Below, piece after piece: positions 1-8,666 of a DNA stretch of 38,077 nucleotides. Position numbers and translations under genes: made by a program. Origin of the DNA: Myxococcales bacterium (GTDB lineage: Bacteria; Myxococcota; Polyangia; Polyangiales; Polyangiaceae); NCBI GenBank assembly GCA_003151595.1, contig PLXW01000028.1, forward strand, positions 1 to 38,077. The letters are read 5' to 3'. Under the pieces are notes generated by a model. That model made no database searches. It was not told where the DNA came from and was given only the letters and a program-made list of their open reading frames with translations. Numbering within the stretch: position 1 is the stretch's first letter; each line of letters opens with the position of its first letter.

Positions 1-533
1 TCGTGCACCGCGATCTCAAGCCGCAGAACGTCTTTCGCGTGGAGCGCAAAGGCGCGGCGCCGGTGTGGAAGGTGCTCGACTTCGGGCTCTCGAAGCTCGC
101 CGATCAATCCGCGAATCTCACGCGCGGGCAGGTGCTGGGGACGCCCGCCTACATGGCGCCCGAGCAGGCGCGCGGCGCCGAGGTCGACGGGCGCGCCGAC
201 GTTTATGCGCTGGGCGCCATCGCCTACCGCGCGATCACGGGACACCCGCCGTACCAGGGGACGGACATGATGGCCGTGCTCCTCGACGTCGTGTCGCGCA
301 TGCCGCCGCGCCCGCGCGCCGTCGCGCCCGACGTGCCCGAGCAAGTGGAGCGCGTGCTGATGCTGGCCCTGGCGAAGGAGCCGAACGACAGGTTCGCGAG
401 CGCCGGCGACCTGGCCACGGCCGTCGAAGCGGCCTTCGCCGGAAAGCTCGATGCGCGCGTCGTCTCACGCGCGACGTCCTTGGCCACGAAGCACCCGTGG
501 CGGCCCGGGGTAGTCGCCACCAGCGGGAGATGA
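1..533 (+). CDS. Ser/Thr protein kinase, 3' part only (cut by window edge)
   Basis: This is the C-terminal part of a cytoplasmic Hanks-type Ser/Thr kinase; the N-lobe, glycine loop and ATP-binding lysine lie left of the window. Visible in order are the catalytic loop HRDLKPQN at the very start, the metal-binding DFG in VLDFGLSKL, the activation and P+1 segment GTPAYMAPEQARG, and the helical C-lobe (RADVYALGAIAYRAITG, then DRFASAGDLATAVEAAF). After the kinase fold only about 30 residues remain before TGA at 531-533, with no membrane segment, so any sensor would have to lie N-terminal. The next kinase gene starts 54 bases on in the same direction, so the two may share a transcript. The GTG at position 3 is inside the catalytic loop and is not a start. 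Substrate unknown. Confidence 0.93.
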   Translation, partial: VHRDLKPQNVFRVERKGAAPVWKVLDFGLSKLADQSANLTRGQVLGTPAYMAPEQARGAEVDGRADVYALGAIAYRAITGHPPYQGTDMMAVLLDVVSRMPPRPRAVAPDVPEQVERVLMLALAKEPNDRFASAGDLATAVEAAFAGKLDARVVSRATSLATKHPWRPGVVATSGR

Positions 534-587
534 CTACGGCCCCGCGCAACGCGGTACGCTCATCGGTTCGATGAGGGGGGTCGCCGT

Positions 588-3500
588 GTGACGAGCAGAG
601 CGATCGACGAGGGGGGCCGCGTTTCCGATCCCGACGCTGACGCGCTCGCATCGGGGACCCGCTTTCGCGATCGCTACGAGATCCGTCGCGTGCTCGGGCG
701 CGGCGGCATGGGCGTGGTCTACGACGCCTTCGATCGCGTGCGCGCGACGCGCATCGCGCTGAAGACGATGCGCAAGCTCGACGCCGCGGCCCTCTACCGG
801 TTCAAGAACGAGTTTCGATCCCTCGTCGACGTCTCACACCCCAACCTCGTCTCGTTGCACGAGCTCGAGTCGGAAGGGGAGCAGACGTACTTCACGATGG
901 AGTACGTCGAAGGGGTCGACTTCCTGAACCATGTCTCGGACGAGACGCGGAGCGCGGGGACGGAGAGCACGCTCGCCGCGCGCGCCAAGGCGGCGCCGGA
1001 GGGGACCGACACGCTGCGTCCGGTCGATCCGTCGAAGGCGCAGTGCGACCTCGTTCGCTTGCGCGCCGCGCTCCCGCAGCTCATCGAAGGGATCGGCGCG
1101 CTCCACGCGTGCGGCAAGCTCCATCGCGATCTCAAGCCTTCGAACGTCCTCGTCACGCCCGAGGGGCGCGTCGTGCTCCTAGACTTCGGGCTCGTCGCAA
1201 GCCTGGGGCGCGAGAACCTGGAGTCGATCGATCACAACATCGTCGGCACGCCCGAGTTCATGTCGCCGGAGCAAGGGTCGGGCGCGGAGCTGACCGAGGC
1301 GAGCGATTGGTACGGCCTCGGAGTGATCCTCTACCAGACGCTCACGGGCGCGCTGCCGTTCACCGGCGCGCCGCTCAAGATCCTGCTCGACAAGCAGCAG
1401 ATCGAGCCGCCCCCTCCGCGCGACATCGCCGCGGGGGTGCCCGACGATCTCAATGGCCTGTGCATGGAGCTGCTGCGGCGCGATCCGGCGCGACGACCGA
1501 CGCTGAGTCGCCTGCGCGAGATCTTCGGCGGCGCGCCCTCGGTGCAGCGACCGCCGCAGGCCACGATGCCCACGATGCCCACGATGGGCGCGGCGTTCAT
1601 GGGGCGCGAGGGGCACATGCGGCGGCTCGCGGCGTCGTTCGCGTCGGCCTCCGGCGGGCGCGCGGCGGTCGCGTACGTGCACGGCGAATCGGGGATGGGC
1701 AAGAGCCTCCTCGTCCGGCGCTGGCTCGATACGCTGATCGAGCGCGACGAAGCGGTCGTCCTCTCGGGGCGCTGCTACGAGCGCGAGTCGGTCCCGTACA
1801 AGGCGCTCGACAGCATCGTCGATGCCTTGAGCCGACACCTGCGCCGCCTTCGCAAAGACGAAGTGGCCGCGGTGCTCCCGCGACAGATTCACGCCCTCAC
1901 GCGCCTCTTCCCCGTGCTCGGGCGCGTCGAGGCCGTGAGCGCGGCGCCGCGTCGCGCGCACGAGAGCCCCGATCCTCAGGAGCTCCGAAGGCGCGCGGCG
2001 ACTGCGCTCCGCGAGCTGCTCGAGCGCATGGCGGCCCGGAAGCCGCTCGTGCTGTGGATCGACGATCTGCAGTGGGGCGACGTCGACAGCGCGCCGCTGA
2101 TCGACGAGCTCCTCCGCCCGCCCGATCCCCCGGCGCTCCTCCTCATCGCCAGCTACCGCACCGAGGATGCGTCGTCTCCGCTCGTGGCGGCGCTCCGGAG
2201 CGCGCACGGGGGCGATCCGTCGGGCGATCGCCGCAGCGTGGACGTGCAGGAGATCCACGTGAGCGCGCTCGATGCCGGCGACGCCCGCGAGCTCGCGCTC
2301 CGGCTCCTTGGTCGCGAGGACGCCGAGGCGCAGGCGCACGCCTCGATCATCGCCGCCGAGTCGCGCGGCAATCCGTTGTTCGTCGACGAGCTCGTGCGCC
2401 ACGTGACGGCCGGTGAGGCGCTGAAGGCCTCGGCCTCGGGCCCCGTGCTTCGACTCGACGACGTGCTCTTCGCGCGCGTCTCCGCGCTCCCGGAAGACGC
2501 GCGGAGGTTGCTCGAGGTGATCACCGTCGCCGGCGCGCCGATCGCGCGGCAAGTGGCCGCGACCGCCGCCGAGCTCGAAGGGGAGCAAGAGGTCACCGCG
2601 CTCGCGCTCCTGCGAACCGGGAGGCTCGTGCGATCGCGCCGCACGCACGACCAGTACGACATCGAGGCGTACCACGATCGGATCCGCGAGACGGTCGTGG
2701 CCCGGCTCGACGCCGGCTCTCGCGCGCGCATTCACCTGCGCATCGCGCACGCGCTCATCGCGCGCGGCAACGCCGATCCCGAAGCGCTCGTCGTTCACTT
2801 TCGCGAAGGGGCCGATCTGCGAAAGGCCGCGGAGCTCGCGGCCACGGCGGCGGAGAAGGCGGTCGAAGCGCTGGCCTTCGAGCGCGCGGCTTCGCTGTGG
2901 CGCAGCGCCCTCGAGCTCCCGAGCATCACGCCGGAGGCGGCGCGCCTACTCAGCTGGAAGCTGGGCGACGCGCTGGCGAACGCGGGACGAGGGAGCGCGG
3001 CGGCGGAGGCGTACTTCGCGGCGGCCGAAGGGGCCTCGGCCGGCGATCGTCTGGAGCTTCGTCGTCGCGCCGCCGAGCAGCTCCTTCGAAGCGGACGGAT
3101 CAGCGAGGGGATGCGCGCGATCGACGACGTGCTCGCCACCATCGGCATGAAGATGCCGACGACGCCGTGGATGATCCTCCTCTCGCTCCTCTTTCACGAG
3201 CTGGTGCTCCGCGTGCGCGGTCTCCGCTTTCAGACGCGCGACGCGAGCGAGATCTCGGCCAGCGCGCTCACGAGGATCGACATCGTGTGGTCGGTCGGCT
3301 CGCTCCTCTCGACGGTTCATCCGATGCCGGCGAAGGTCTTTCAGAAGAAGCACCTCCTCCTCGCGCTGCGCGCCGGAGAGCCCGGGCGAATCGTGCGCGG
3401 CCTCGCCGTCGAGACCGGATCGGGCTCGTTCCCCGGCGTCCCCGCGCACGCGCGAAACGAGAAGCGCCTCCGCGCGACGCAGGAGCTGTCGCGTCGCTTG

Positions 3501-4433
3501 AACGATCCGTACAGCACGGCGTGGACGCTCCTGGCCGAAGGCTCGGCCTCGTACTTCGAGGGGCGCTTCCGCAATGCCTTCGAGCACTGCGACCGCGCGG
3601 GCACCGGCTTTCGCGATCGCTGCAACGGCGCGCTCTGGGAGATCGCGACGACGTCGACCATCGGATCGTGGGCGCTCTTCCAGCTCGGCGAGATGGCCGA
3701 GCTCTCACGTCGCGTGGCGGCGCTCACGCAGGAAGCGCGCGAGCGAGGTGACCTCTACTTGCTCACCAGCTCGCGAATCGGAATGGCGAACTCCATCCGC
3801 CTCGCGGCCGACGATCCCGACGGCGCCGAGCGCGATCTCGCCGACGCGATGGCGCAGTGGGGCTCGCCCGATCAGCAGGTGCAGCAGTACCACGAGCTGT
3901 TCGCGCGGGTTCAGATCGAGCTCTATCGAAAGCGCGGACGAGAGGCGCTGGCGCTCATCGACGGGCGGTGGCGCTTGCTCGAGCAGGCGCACCTGCTTCG
4001 AATTCAGGTCGTGCGCATGATGCTGTTTCACGTTCGCGCGCGCGCCGCCGTCGCGGCCGTCGCGGCGAAGGAGGTCGAAGGGGCCGCAGCCGTTGCGCTC
4101 GTCGAGAGCGCGCTCCGTGACGTGCGGGCGATCGAGCGCGACGAGCTTCGCTGGGCGACGCCGCTCGCCCGGCTCATCGAAGCCGCCGTTCAGGCGCGCA
4201 AGGGAGACCGACCGGGCGCCATCGCGCTCCTCACCGAGGCGACGATCGACTTCGACGCCAGCGACATGTCGCTGTGGTCCGCCGCCGCCGCCCGCCGCCG
4301 CGGCGAGCTGCTCGGCGGCGACGCGGGACGCGCGCTCATCGACGGCGCCGACGCGAAGATGCGCGCGCAAGGGGTGAAGGATCCGGCGCGGTACTGCGGG
4401 ATGCTGGCGCCGGGGTTCACGACGCGCGAGTAG
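588..4433 (+). CDS. Ser/Thr kinase fused to AAA/NACHT-like ATPase and helical repeats (1281 aa)
   Basis: Large signalling protein. Residues about 30-315 are a complete kinase: glycine loop GRGGMGVVY (38-46), ATP-binding Lys59, HRDLKPSN (179-186), DFG (199-201), and GTPEFMSPEQ (220-229). A low-complexity insert (about 116-152) precedes the catalytic loop. A short TMPTMPTM linker leads to an ORC/AAA-like ATPase with Walker A GESGMGKS (366-373) and Walker B LVLWIDD (487-493). The rest, about 700-1270, is helical and TPR-like without recognised catalytic motifs. No signal peptide or membrane segment is seen, so it is probably cytoplasmic. This kinase-ATPase-repeat layout is a known myxobacterial and cyanobacterial type (PknB-like with predicted ATPase); targets are unknown. 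The GTG at 588 follows GAGGGGGG by 6 bases, and the kinase fold begins about 30 residues in, as expected. Confidence 0.95.
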   Translation: MTSRAIDEGGRVSDPDADALASGTRFRDRYEIRRVLGRGGMGVVYDAFDRVRATRIALKTMRKLDAAALYRFKNEFRSLVDVSHPNLVSLHELESEGEQTYFTMEYVEGVDFLNHVSDETRSAGTESTLAARAKAAPEGTDTLRPVDPSKAQCDLVRLRAALPQLIEGIGALHACGKLHRDLKPSNVLVTPEGRVVLLDFGLVASLGRENLESIDHNIVGTPEFMSPEQGSGAELTEASDWYGLGVILYQTLTGALPFTGAPLKILLDKQQIEPPPPRDIAAGVPDDLNGLCMELLRRDPARRPTLSRLREIFGGAPSVQRPPQATMPTMPTMGAAFMGREGHMRRLAASFASASGGRAAVAYVHGESGMGKSLLVRRWLDTLIERDEAVVLSGRCYERESVPYKALDSIVDALSRHLRRLRKDEVAAVLPRQIHALTRLFPVLGRVEAVSAAPRRAHESPDPQELRRRAATALRELLERMAARKPLVLWIDDLQWGDVDSAPLIDELLRPPDPPALLLIASYRTEDASSPLVAALRSAHGGDPSGDRRSVDVQEIHVSALDAGDARELALRLLGREDAEAQAHASIIAAESRGNPLFVDELVRHVTAGEALKASASGPVLRLDDVLFARVSALPEDARRLLEVITVAGAPIARQVAATAAELEGEQEVTALALLRTGRLVRSRRTHDQYDIEAYHDRIRETVVARLDAGSRARIHLRIAHALIARGNADPEALVVHFREGADLRKAAELAATAAEKAVEALAFERAASLWRSALELPSITPEAARLLSWKLGDALANAGRGSAAAEAYFAAAEGASAGDRLELRRRAAEQLLRSGRISEGMRAIDDVLATIGMKMPTTPWMILLSLLFHELVLRVRGLRFQTRDASEISASALTRIDIVWSVGSLLSTVHPMPAKVFQKKHLLLALRAGEPGRIVRGLAVETGSGSFPGVPAHARNEKRLRATQELSRRLNDPYSTAWTLLAEGSASYFEGRFRNAFEHCDRAGTGFRDRCNGALWEIATTSTIGSWALFQLGEMAELSRRVAALTQEARERGDLYLLTSSRIGMANSIRLAADDPDGAERDLADAMAQWGSPDQQVQQYHELFARVQIELYRKRGREALALIDGRWRLLEQAHLLRIQVVRMMLFHVRARAAVAAVAAKEVEGAAAVALVESALRDVRAIERDELRWATPLARLIEAAVQARKGDRPGAIALLTEATIDFDASDMSLWSAAAARRRGELLGGDAGRALIDGADAKMRAQGVKDPARYCGMLAPGFTTRE

Positions 4434-4449
4434 CGCTCGCGATCACCCG

Positions 4450-5064
4450 TCAGAACGCGTACCCGATCCCCAGCTCCGTCGTCGCGAACCACGCCGGCCC
4501 GTCGCCGACAGGCACCCACGACACTTCGATCTCCGCCATCGCGCGCACGCGATCGTCGGTGTGCGGAACGGTCCACGACACGCCGCCCGCGAGCGCTGTG
4601 CCCGATCGATGCTGCAGCCCCTCGTTCGACGCGCCGGCGATCGACGCGCCGGGGTGACCCTCCCAGGTGGTCACCGGCGCGTAGTGCTGATGCACCAGGC
4701 GGAGCGCGCCGTACGGGCGAAGCGCGCGCGCGGCGTCCTCGAGACGCAGACCGAGCGCGAGGCGCGCCCAGAAGTCGTCGGGCGTGCCGTGCCCCAGCGC
4801 GTAGCCGGTGGTCCCCATCAGCTCGAGGGCGAGCACGCGCGTGAGCGGCAGCGCGAGGTGGAGCGAGGTCGTCGCCGAAGGGGCCGCGCCTCCCGGCTTG
4901 TCGAGCACCGAGCCCACGCCCGCCGCGCCGTAGATCGCGACGCGCGGAGCCGTCGATGGCGAGGCCGGCGCCGCGTCGGGGTTCGGAGCGGCGCGCGCGG
5001 TCGATGACGCGAGGAGAAGAGAAGCGACCGGCGCGAGCGAGAGCATGAGCGTGCGAACGAGCAT
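4450..5064 (-). CDS. Exported beta-barrel-like protein of unknown function
   Basis: About 204 aa. A clear Sec signal peptide (MLVRTLMLSLAPVASLLLASSTARA) is followed by a Pro/Ala-rich stretch. After that come alternating short beta-strand-like segments (VAIYGAAGVGSVL, LHLALPL, LALGLRLE, YGALRLVHQHYAP), ending in a terminal aromatic residue (ELGIGYAF), typical of outer-membrane beta-barrels. Family not recognised. I chose ATG 5064 because GGAG at 5071-5074 sits 6 bases upstream; the alternative GTG at 5076 would overlap that site. It is the last gene of a three-gene minus-strand operon (12 bases after its neighbour) and converges on the kinase ending at 4433, with only 16 bases between. Outer-membrane location is inference. 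Confidence 0.8.
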   Translation of the reverse strand: MLVRTLMLSLAPVASLLLASSTARAAPNPDAAPASPSTAPRVAIYGAAGVGSVLDKPGGAAPSATTSLHLALPLTRVLALELMGTTGYALGHGTPDDFWARLALGLRLEDAARALRPYGALRLVHQHYAPVTTWEGHPGASIAGASNEGLQHRSGTALAGGVSWTVPHTDDRVRAMAEIEVSWVPVGDGPAWFATTELGIGYAF

Positions 5065-5076
5065 TCGAGCCTCCAC

Positions 5077-5904
5077 CTAGAAATCCGATCCGATCGTCAG
5101 CGCGGCGATCGCCCCTTCGCGATGCTCGCCACGCAGCGCTTCCACCGCCGGCACGAACGCGCCCGCTTCGATCGTCACGTCGGTCACCGGCGTGACGACG
5201 ATCGACCCCGCGGCGTAGACCACCGCGCCGCCCGAATTCGGATCGCTCGCGCCGCCGGTGAGCTCGCCCGCTGCATCGAGCCGCGCCACGGGCCCGACGC
5301 GGAACGCGATCGTGCGCGCCGGCTGCCACTGCACGCGCACGCTCGCGCGCAACGACTCGCCGGCGTGCGGACCCGAACGCACCGCGAACGGGAGCCAGAG
5401 CGACGCGCCGCCGTACGCCGACCACGTGCCGCTTCGAAGCGCGTAGTCCACGCCCCCCGCCGGCACGAGCGATCCGCACCCCGGCTGCAGCGCCGACGAG
5501 AGCACCGCGCCGGAAGCGTCGGCTTCACGCGGCGCCGTCGGCAGCTTCAGTCCGACGAAGACGCCGAGGCGTTGCGTGAAGCCGCTGGTGAAGCGCGTCG
5601 TGCGCACCACGTGAAGACCGAGCTCCACGTCGCCGAGGCTCGTGCGCACGACGCGCGATCCATCGAGCGACGCGATCGATCGCGAGAGCGCGGGGACGGC
5701 GAGCGTGACGAGCGCGGTCTCGGTGGGCGCGTAGGCGATCGCGATCTCGCCGCGGCGATCGTCGACGTGGATGCCACCCGCGTCGACGCTCCCCGCGCGC
5801 GCATCGAGCGCGGCGTGCACGCGCCCCTCGAACGGTTGTTCGTGTCCTTGGGGAGCGAGCGTCGTGTCCGCCGTCGAACAGACGGCGCAGGCGAGCGCCA
5901 GCAT
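5077..5904 (-). CDS. Putative outer-membrane transporter-like beta-barrel
   Basis: 275 aa from the ATG at 5904. The N-terminus reads MLALACAVCSTADTTLAPQG, a CxxC close to the start. The body alternates strands and turns (EIAIAYAPTETALVTLAVPAL, DVELGLHVVRTTRF, RLGVFVGLKLPTAP, WSAYGGASLWLPFAV, TIAFRVGPVARLDAAG) and ends in SDF, like barrel proteins annotated as transporters in delta-proteobacteria and myxobacteria. Odd: the signal peptide looks too short. The frame stays open upstream and would add VRLLI before the Met, but no ATG, GTG or TTG is present there, so either a rare CTG start or a short signal is used. It starts 2 bases after the previous gene's stop, so translational coupling is likely. 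Substrate unknown. Confidence 0.75.
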   Translation of the reverse strand: MLALACAVCSTADTTLAPQGHEQPFEGRVHAALDARAGSVDAGGIHVDDRRGEIAIAYAPTETALVTLAVPALSRSIASLDGSRVVRTSLGDVELGLHVVRTTRFTSGFTQRLGVFVGLKLPTAPREADASGAVLSSALQPGCGSLVPAGGVDYALRSGTWSAYGGASLWLPFAVRSGPHAGESLRASVRVQWQPARTIAFRVGPVARLDAAGELTGGASDPNSGGAVVYAAGSIVVTPVTDVTIEAGAFVPAVEALRGEHREGAIAALTIGSDF

Positions 5905-5906
5905 GA

Positions 5907-6617
5907 TCAGAAGACGAACCCCGAGGTCGTCATGCGCGGCCGCGCGGTCGCCGCCGACGTGGCCACGGGCTCCACCCGGTACGTCGTGTCGCTATGCGCC
6001 CAGAGCCACAGCCCGGACACGAGCGCGATCGCGCCGGCCCCGGCGACGATGGCGCCGCCGGCGAGCACGCCGGTGCGAAACGACTGGCTCCCCACCTCCT
6101 GGCTTTGAAGGATCGGAGAGGCCACGAGCGCCGCGCCGCCGAGGAGCAACCCCGCCGCGCCCGCGCCGGTCAGAGCGATCCCGCCGAGGCGCTCGGTCTC
6201 TGACCCCATCTTCGCATCCACTCCGAGCGCGGGGCTTCCAAGCGGAAGCGCAAACGGATCCGACGGCACGAACCCTTCACCCGTCACGCGGTACGCGAAC
6301 TTCGGATCCAGCTTCGCCCCGCACGGCGCCGCGCACGCCGGCTCCCACGTGGCGACGCCGAAGAGTGAAGCGTCCTTGAACGGAAGCCCTCCATAGGTCT
6401 GCGTCTGTGTGCGCCGCTCGAGGCGCGTACCGGGCTCGCTCGCGTGGAGCGTGACCGCGACGGGCAGCGGCCCGTCGGCCGGTGGGGGAGCGATCGCCGT
6501 CGCCGGGGCCGTCGTGGTCGCCGGCGCGACCGGGGGCTCGTCAGCGAACGCACGCGTTGAAATGACCGAGGCGACCGTGACTGCGAGGCAAGTGGGAATG
6601 AAGAGACGGGGGTACAT
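5907..6617 (-). CDS. Exported protein with C-terminal membrane segments, unknown function
   Basis: 236 aa. A Sec signal peptide (MYPRLFIPTCLAVTVASVISTRAFA) precedes a Pro/Ala/Thr-rich linker. A compact middle domain holds four-residue CAAPC and WEPAC segments, and two hydrophobic helices follow (about GIALTGAGAAGLLLGGAAL and VLAGGAIVAGAGAIALVSGLWLW). The plan resembles myxobacterial proteins with PEGA-like periplasmic domains and a membrane anchor, but I cannot assign the family. ATG 6617 is preceded by AGGGAGG with about 4 bases spacing, which beats the upstream in-frame ATG at 6650. It is the first gene of the minus-strand operon to 4450, divergent from the cytochrome-like lipoprotein at 6870. 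Confidence 0.78.
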   Translation of the reverse strand: MYPRLFIPTCLAVTVASVISTRAFADEPPVAPATTTAPATAIAPPPADGPLPVAVTLHASEPGTRLERRTQTQTYGGLPFKDASLFGVATWEPACAAPCGAKLDPKFAYRVTGEGFVPSDPFALPLGSPALGVDAKMGSETERLGGIALTGAGAAGLLLGGAALVASPILQSQEVGSQSFRTGVLAGGAIVAGAGAIALVSGLWLWAHSDTTYRVEPVATSAATARPRMTTSGFVF

Positions 6618-6758
6618 GGGTCCTCCCTTTCGACCAGTGAGTGGAGGCACCCGCCGCGCTTTATGACGAGGTCACAAAAAAGGAGAAAAGAAGACCGTGC
6701 GGTGCCCCGCTCCCACGCTGGATCGTCGGACCCTCGTGCCGAGGAATCGTCCGCGTGT

Positions 6759-6778
6759 GCGCAAATGGCGCTTTGCGC
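6759..6778. promoter_or_regulatory. Perfect 7-bp inverted repeat in a divergent promoter region
   Basis: GCGCAAA (6759-6765) and TTTGCGC (6772-6778) are separated by 6 bases. The dyad sits between two divergent transcription units (gene starts at 6617 and 6870), about 90 bases before the cytochrome-like gene. It could be an operator; no protein is known to bind it. A dyad this short could arise by chance in GC-rich DNA. Confidence 0.3.
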
Positions 6779-6869
6779 AACGCGAGAACAAAGTTGTGGC
6801 GAGCCGGAACGAAGTGACGCTCATCGGAAACATTTGGCCGGAGCGTGCGCCCGGCGCGCCCCTTGCTCC

Positions 6870-8399
6870 ATGAGACGAGCGATGCTCCGCGCGTCCCTCC
6901 TCGCCTCGGCAGTGACTGCCACTGCGGCGATCGCCGCGTGCAACATGGCAAGTCCGCCGACCATGCTCTGGCCGCCGAACAAGCCCACCGGCGCGACCGC
7001 GATGACTCCGGCGACGATCGACGCTCCGGCGATCGCGCCCGACACGTTCGTCACGCTCAAGGCACCCGCCGACGCGCACGCCGAGCTGTGCACGGCCGAC
7101 GATCAGCACCCCAACTTCCCGAACGACGCCGACATCATCACGATGAGCTTCTGCGAGGACCTCGTCGACGGCGGCGTCATCGCCAACCCGCACGGCCTGG
7201 CCGATCTGCAGAAGCTCCTGGGCCTCGACTTCAAGAACCCGACCGGAGGCAACGGCACGAACGGCAACCCGGCCTTCGCGATCCTCGGTCACTCGTCGGC
7301 GCTCACCGCGCGGAAGGTCTCGACGATCACGCCGACCACGTTCGTCTTCACGCCCCCTCCGGCCGACGGGAGCAAGCCGCCGGGGCAGTACGCGGCGCTG
7401 GCGTTCGATCCGGGCGAGCAGTTCGTCGAGGTCGCGGCGCACGATCCGTCGACCGACACCGTGAACTTCTACGTCGTGTTCTTCGAGCAGTCGTGCACGG
7501 TCGCCGCCGGCGGATGCAGCAACGCCGATCTGCTGACGCCGAAGCTCGTTTCGGGGTGGAGCAACCTCCGCGCGTACGAAGACACGACGGCGCTGGGCGA
7601 CACGATCTTCGATTGCCATGTCTGTCATCAGCCCAACGACGCCGCGAATCCGATCCTGCGCATGCAGGAGATCGAAGCGCCGTTCACGCACTGGTTCAGC
7701 GGGGCGACCGAAGGGGGCAAGGCGCTGCTCGCCGACTTCCACGCGGCGCACGGCACGAACGAGGACTATGGAGGCATTCCCGCGGCGCTCATCGATCAGA
7801 GCGACCCCAGCAAGCTCGCCGCCCTGATCAAGCAAGCCGGCTTCGGGAATCAACCCAACGCTTTCGCGTCAGCGGCGATCGAGTCCGAGGTGAGCGCGTC
7901 GGCCACCGGTCAACCGGCTGCGAACATGCCGATGGGGACGAGCGCAACCTGGACCTCTCTCTACCAGGGGGCCGTCGACGGCGCGTTCATCGCGACGCCG
8001 TACCACGACGTGAAGATCACCGATCCGAGCAAGCTCGCCGGCATGACCACCGCGTACCGCGATTGGGTGAGCGGCGCGCAAACGGACCTACCCGACCTGC
8101 GCGACGTGTTCCTCGACGACGGCTTGCGCGACATGGGATTCGCGCCGCAGCTCGGCGCCGACGGACCCACGCTCCTCAATCAGATGTGCGCCGAGTGTCA
8201 CAACGCGAAGCTCGACATGACGATCTCGCGCGAGAAGTTCCTGGTCGATCGGCTCGATCAAATGAGCCGCACGGAGAAGGACCTCGCCATCCAGCGGCTC
8301 GACACGCCGACGAGCACGCGCCTGCGCATGCCCCCCGTGCTCTTTCGAACGATCACCGACGGCGAGCGGCAGCTGATGATCGAAACGCTGCAAAAATAG
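6870..8399 (+). CDS. Lipoprotein with two c-type haem motifs (CxxCH)
   Basis: About 509 aa. The N-terminus (MRRAMLRASLLASAVTATAAIAACNM) is a lipoprotein signal with lipobox IAAC. Two haem c attachment motifs are visible: CHVCH near residue 249 (FDCHVCHQPND) and CAECH near residue 440 (LNQMCAECHNAKLD), consistent with a periplasm-facing dihaem electron carrier or a cytochrome-domain protein. The stretch between the motifs is not a recognised enzyme domain; paired CxxCH motifs far apart are common in large myxobacterial lipoproteins. The frame is open back to 6663, but those residues look non-coding and the signal peptide fixes the start at ATG 6870 (or 6882). No strong Shine-Dalgarno is seen. 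Redox partner unknown. Confidence 0.82.
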   Translation: MRRAMLRASLLASAVTATAAIAACNMASPPTMLWPPNKPTGATAMTPATIDAPAIAPDTFVTLKAPADAHAELCTADDQHPNFPNDADIITMSFCEDLVDGGVIANPHGLADLQKLLGLDFKNPTGGNGTNGNPAFAILGHSSALTARKVSTITPTTFVFTPPPADGSKPPGQYAALAFDPGEQFVEVAAHDPSTDTVNFYVVFFEQSCTVAAGGCSNADLLTPKLVSGWSNLRAYEDTTALGDTIFDCHVCHQPNDAANPILRMQEIEAPFTHWFSGATEGGKALLADFHAAHGTNEDYGGIPAALIDQSDPSKLAALIKQAGFGNQPNAFASAAIESEVSASATGQPAANMPMGTSATWTSLYQGAVDGAFIATPYHDVKITDPSKLAGMTTAYRDWVSGAQTDLPDLRDVFLDDGLRDMGFAPQLGADGPTLLNQMCAECHNAKLDMTISREKFLVDRLDQMSRTEKDLAIQRLDTPTSTRLRMPPVLFRTITDGERQLMIETLQK

Positions 8400-8666
8400 G
8401 CTTCCGGAACGCCTGCGTCGCGCCCATCACCCCTCGTCACCCGCGCGCTTCCTTGCGCCGCTCGCCGCGACGCGCTAACCCTCTCGCAGTCACGATGCCG
8501 GCGGACGAGAAACCTCGTCGCCTTGTGGCGTGATGACGCGGCCGCCCAGTTTTGGATGCGGTCCCGTCGCGCCCTTCCGATCCACGCGGCAGCGAGGAAA
8601 CGGCCAAAACCAACTAGACGCCGGCGTTCACGCCGAGTGTCGCCGCGAGAGAGTATTCGAACTTCA

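Noticed and set aside
1179..2798. 539-codon minus-strand open frame inside the first complete kinase gene
   Set aside because: It lies antisense to a well-supported kinase/ATPase gene; long antisense frames are common at this GC content and the translation is Arg-rich with no domain.
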